10,000 nt of DNA from Actinidia chinensis (lineage: Eukaryota; Streptophyta; Magnoliopsida; Ericales; Actinidiaceae), in assembly GCA_009663005.1 (NCBI GenBank), contig CM018891.1:2950465-2960464 (forward strand), written 5' to 3'. The position numbers were made by a program, and so were the translations under genes. Numbering within the stretch: position 1 is the stretch's first letter; each line of letters begins with the position of its first letter. Positions 7,811 to 10,000 of the stretch are shown here, piece by piece. Below the pieces are notes generated by a model. That model saw only the letters and a program-made list of their open reading frames with translations. It made no database searches and was not told where the DNA came from.

Positions 7811-7898
7811 ATAAGTTCTCATGTTCTGTAACAAGTAAAAAATCCCCAGTGGGCTTCATCTTGACATCTAATGTGATGTAAATCAGTTGGCCTAACAG

Positions 7899-7990
7899 GT
7901 ACGCGATGGCAAGTTACTGTTGAATGGTAAGTGTGGCAGAATGCAGGATTTCATTATGAGCCAGTTTCGGTATAAACTGTGGTCCCAGTG
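7899..7990 (+). pseudogene. TPP: TPP exon 4 (degenerate, frame partly self-compensated)
   Basis: A CTAACAG acceptor (7892-7898) is followed by GTA CGC GAT GGC AAG TTA CTG, reading VRDGKLL, which matches the family's VRDGKL.V.. block. Downstream, ATT ATG AG CCA GTT TCG G TAT AAA CTG aligns with F-I-M-E-P-V-S-Y-K-L if one G is missing before GAG and one extra G follows TCG, so the frame is restored after about five codons. About three extra bases lie in the GGTAAGTGTGGCAG region (7925-7938). This also creates a sequence resembling a splice donor, GGTAAGT. The exon ends at about 7990 before GTACGG. Confidence 0.8.
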
Positions 7991-8115
7991 GTACGGCATT
8001 GTGCTTCTTGTTCCTTTCGGGGCTTTCTTGAATCAATTTCTTTGTCATTTAGCCTTATTAGAGGCCTAAAACGTTTGCCGCACTGGTCCTGATAATTTGC
8101 AATCGAATTCTTCAG

Positions 8116-8181
8116 CTTGTACCGAAAGATTATGTGTAAGTCATGGGGGACAACCGTAATCAGTTTTGATTCCCGTAATGG
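8116..8181 (+). pseudogene. TPP: TPP exon 5: box E (GDNR motif) with in-frame stop
   Basis: A TTCAG acceptor (8111-8115) precedes CTT GTA CCG AAA GAT TAT GTG, reading VPKDYV as in the family. The next codon, where a hydrophobic residue normally sits, is TAA (8137-8139). Then GTC ATG GGG GAC AAC CGT AAT gives VMGDNRN, the box E motif conserved in type I signal peptidases. After CAG the frame breaks and resumes as GAT TCC CGT AAT (DSRN). The expected Trp codon, split across the intron, reads GG|G instead of TG|G. The donor at 8182 is GTAATT. Exon limits are well supported by both splice signals and homology. Confidence 0.85.
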
Positions 8182-8358
8182 GTAATTCCAGTCCCAATAT
8201 TTAATAATCGTTGCCAATTTTTGTTGAATATTTTTGGCTGTCATGTCTGTGGCTTTTTACGCATTTCGAACTTGGATGCCGATTATAGTTGTAACTTACC
8301 ATGCTTCAATCTTTGTTCGGACAACTTGTGTGACATGTTACTTGCACCCTGTTTTCAG

Positions 8359-8512
8359 GGGTCCACTGCCGATCAAAAACATTTTTGGAAGGTCGGTGTT
8401 TCGTTATTGGCCCCCTGAAAGAGTATCCAGCACTACTTATAAAGCACGCATGGAAGAGAATGTGGCAGTCTCATTACCTCTTTGGTCCTTTGCTCGCAGA
8501 AGCTGGATATGA
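8359..8512 (+). CDS. TPP: TPP exon 6: conserved C-terminal block, apparently extended past the usual stop
   Basis: A pyrimidine-rich acceptor (TGTTTTCAG, ending 8358) opens a frame reading [20 protein letters not shown] and then [18 protein letters not shown] with no interruption. This is the most conserved C-terminal part of the family and follows box E. Proteins of this clade, as I remember them, end at or near VAVS. Here the frame runs on through [12 protein letters not shown] to TGA at 8510-8512, about 12 residues longer, which suggests loss of the ancestral stop (TTA follows the TCA codon). Sequence upstream of 8359 in the same frame is intron and not coding. This intact exon contrasts with the wrecked exons 2-5. 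Confidence 0.9.
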
Positions 8513-9639
8513 TATTTTAGATCTTAATAATTTTTACCAATTCTTTCCCGAGTCTTCTGGCTCCATATTGAAACAGTTGTGAATATTCCTTCTTTTTCTG
8601 ATGGCATGTTTCGCACATTTCCAATGGAAATGTTTTGCATATTTGGATTGGCTGAGGATGGATGATTCGTCCATTAGTGTGTCATTATAGGTGTTGTCAA
8701 TGGCTAGTTTTACATATTTGGATTGGTCGAAGAGTGTTATTCGGGACAGTGTATTTTGTTTAACGTATCGACAGTGCATACTACATGCCACGACTTTGCT
8801 GCTGTTGTAATGCTGCGGTCACCACAAACTCTAGCCATTGCTCCACTCGGTATGGGCTAACGTTAACTTTGTTTGGGTGGTTCCTTCTCTTCCCTTGTTT
8901 TATATACTCTCTCATCCCCACTTTTCTATCTGTACGGCAAGGAAAGGAACACGTGTGTCCTGTAGGGTTTGTGATTAAAGGTAAAAAGGTAAAATCCAAC
9001 TTTTGGATCATAACATAAAGCACGCAACCCGCTGTTTCGTTAGAAAATTTCCCTTCCAACGGCCCGAGATCACCCTTTCAAAAGAATCTACTTTTCTCCA
9101 CAGGGCCATTCTCGTCATTTCACTTACCTGGCACTATAGATCTCGCCGGGTGATTCTATTTTTGCAACCAAGAAACGTCTTTCTATACCCTATGTTTTTG
9201 ATTTATCAATTTCACTAACCTCCTTTAAGATTTTTTACAATACAACTATGTTCTTTGTATATTCTTTTAAAATTATTAGTATTTTTCATCACTATTTTTT
9301 TTTACCAAAGTTTGAACCAATATTACACTTATTTTTAGGATTTTTTATATTTTTTTCTTTTAAAAAATTAGTTATTGTTAAAAAAATAGAATAAATTAAC
9401 AGATCACCCACTTAGCTATATGACCCGATTTTCTCTTTACCACCATAATTTGAAAACATTGACCACTTATCCCCTTAAAGTATGAGATCATAAAACCATT
9501 GTGGATGCTGTTAACAGTAATGGTATTTTACGTTTTTTGACCTTAAACTACAATACCCCTGCAAAGTTGCAGATATTTTTCCAGTGAGATTCCAATTTTC
9601 TCGTCTCTCTCTCAAGTCTCAATAACACATGCAATGTTT
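8513..9639. other. 3' flank and intergenic sequence
   Basis: No gene is supported. Open frames of 65-92 codons here lie on both strands over the same bases and show no known domain. From about 9230 to 9400 the sequence is low-complexity A/T. A further dispersed-repeat-like line occurs at about 9430-9560 (TTTACCACCATAATTTGAAA ... CCACTTATCCCCTTAAAGTA). Confidence 0.6.
8638..8726. repeat. 14-bp direct repeat in the probable 3' flank
   Basis: CATATTTGGATTGG occurs at 8638-8651 and 8713-8726, 75 bases apart. The surroundings are probably 3' UTR or 3' flank of the TPP locus. No clear polyadenylation signal (AATAAA) was found nearby; AATAAT at 8526-8531 is a weak candidate. Confidence 0.6.
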
Positions 9640-9707
9640 GAAACCCGGATCGGTATCGAATCGCAAAAATGGCCAGGTCATAGGTCATCGATTCAACCTC
9701 GGGTCAC

Positions 9708-9766
<59 letters not shown>

Positions 9767-10000
9767 TATTTTTTTAATGTTTTAGACTAAATTTTTAGAG
9801 TAAAATCTAAAATTTTAAATTAACACATAATTTGTTTTCTTAAAACGTGAACCGAGGGTCAATGGACCGTTTAAATCGCAGAGTTAACTCGTTTTGACTG
9901 GATGTTGAATCAACAATGGGTTTTGATTAGTGCCCGACGAACCGTTTCCCTTACCGTCGATAGTTCAGAGCCAGTCGAACCGACCATCCGGTCCTGATTT
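9640..10000. mobile_element. Probable fragment of a dispersed nonautonomous plant repeat, cut by the window edge
   Basis: The segment begins near GAAACCCGGATCGGTATCGA and is rich in CGGGTCA, TGACCCG and AACCG words. These include a 7-bp inverted pair, CGGGTCA (9700-9706) and TGACCCG (9715-9721). An AT-rich middle follows, then an oppositely oriented flank (ACCGAGGGTCAATGGACCG; GTCGAACCGACCATCCGGTCC). This bipolar layout suggests a DNA-transposon derivative, but its right end is outside the window and the family is not certain. Confidence 0.45.

Larger units (their letters stand above)
6363..8512 (+). pseudogene. TPP: Broken six-exon gene for chloroplast thylakoidal processing peptidase (type I signal peptidase, TPP/Plsp family)
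   Basis: The intact family protein sits in the thylakoid membrane and removes lumen-targeting signals from proteins such as plastocyanin and the oxygen-evolving complex subunits (family knowledge, MEROPS S26). Six exons are recognisable: 6363-7042, 7580-7647, 7746-7810, 7899-7990, 8116-8181 and 8359-8512. The N-terminus (MAIR..TYSGY.A.NLASSA) and the conserved C-terminal block ([20 protein letters not shown]) match the TPP1/TPP2 clade as I remember it, whose members are about 340 residues long. Signal peptidase boxes B (SSSMLPTL), D (.RIVAEE) and E (MGDNRN) are all visible, but in different reading frames. Lesions: one frameshift in exon 1, about four one-base gaps in exon 2, loss of the catalytic Lys in exon 3, a lost donor after exon 3, compensating indels in exon 4, and a TAA plus a frame break in exon 5. 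Retained introns imply a duplicated rather than a retrotransposed pseudogene. The alternative is an intact gene in an unpolished assembly. The identity is near certain; the pseudogene status is likely. Confidence 0.85.

Noticed and set aside
8534..9218. Several 65-92-codon frames on both strands in the 3' flank
   Set aside because: They overlap one another on opposite strands, start at arbitrary ATGs and show no recognisable domain.

Overview
The window looks like AT-rich nuclear DNA of a flowering plant, probably a eudicot. The evidence is one split-gene locus encoding a chloroplast thylakoidal processing peptidase (TPP/Plsp, signal peptidase I family), GT-AG introns, a pyrimidine-rich leader with a telo-box-like AGGGTTTT, and a sequence closely matching plant initiator tRNA-Met. 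I cannot name the species. No operon-like, CRISPR or phage-like structure is present.

Layout. Positions 1-3,000 are AT-rich intergenic DNA with small repeats: a 60-bp-period direct repeat beside a perfect 17-bp hairpin (1209-1337), two clusters of a 21-bp minisatellite (1762-2043), and a degenerate minus-strand initiator tRNA-Met (about 2771-2848). Positions 3,000-3,730 hold nothing I recognise. Positions 3,730-4,850 are about five diverged copies of one noncoding repeat. Two foldback, MITE-like elements follow (4894-5002 and 5510-5855), with a strongly G-rich stretch (5228-5350) between them. Positions 5,870-6,362 hold the promoter and 5' leader of the peptidase locus. The locus itself spans 6,363-8,512 on the plus strand in six recognisable exons. 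Positions 8,513-9,640 are probable 3' flank and low-complexity DNA. The last 360 bases look like a fragment of a dispersed plant repeat that runs off the window.

The gene. Exon 1 (plastid-targeting region, stroma-side domain and membrane anchor) and exon 6 (the conserved C-terminal block) read cleanly for most of their length. Exons 2-5, which carry the catalytic core, are broken: several one-base gaps, a Glu codon where the catalytic Lys codon should be, an in-frame TAA just before the GDNR box, and a lost splice donor. Exon 1 also has a frameshift just before the catalytic Ser. Because the introns remain, this looks like a duplicated, unprocessed pseudogene. Most gaps shorten short base runs, so residual long-read assembly error is a real alternative. 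The uneven clustering, the stop, the Lys change and the donor change argue for true decay.

I found no convincing new biological system. The points most worth a second look are the pattern of decay in the peptidase, the nearly full-length antisense initiator tRNA, and the repeat/foldback cluster upstream of the gene.
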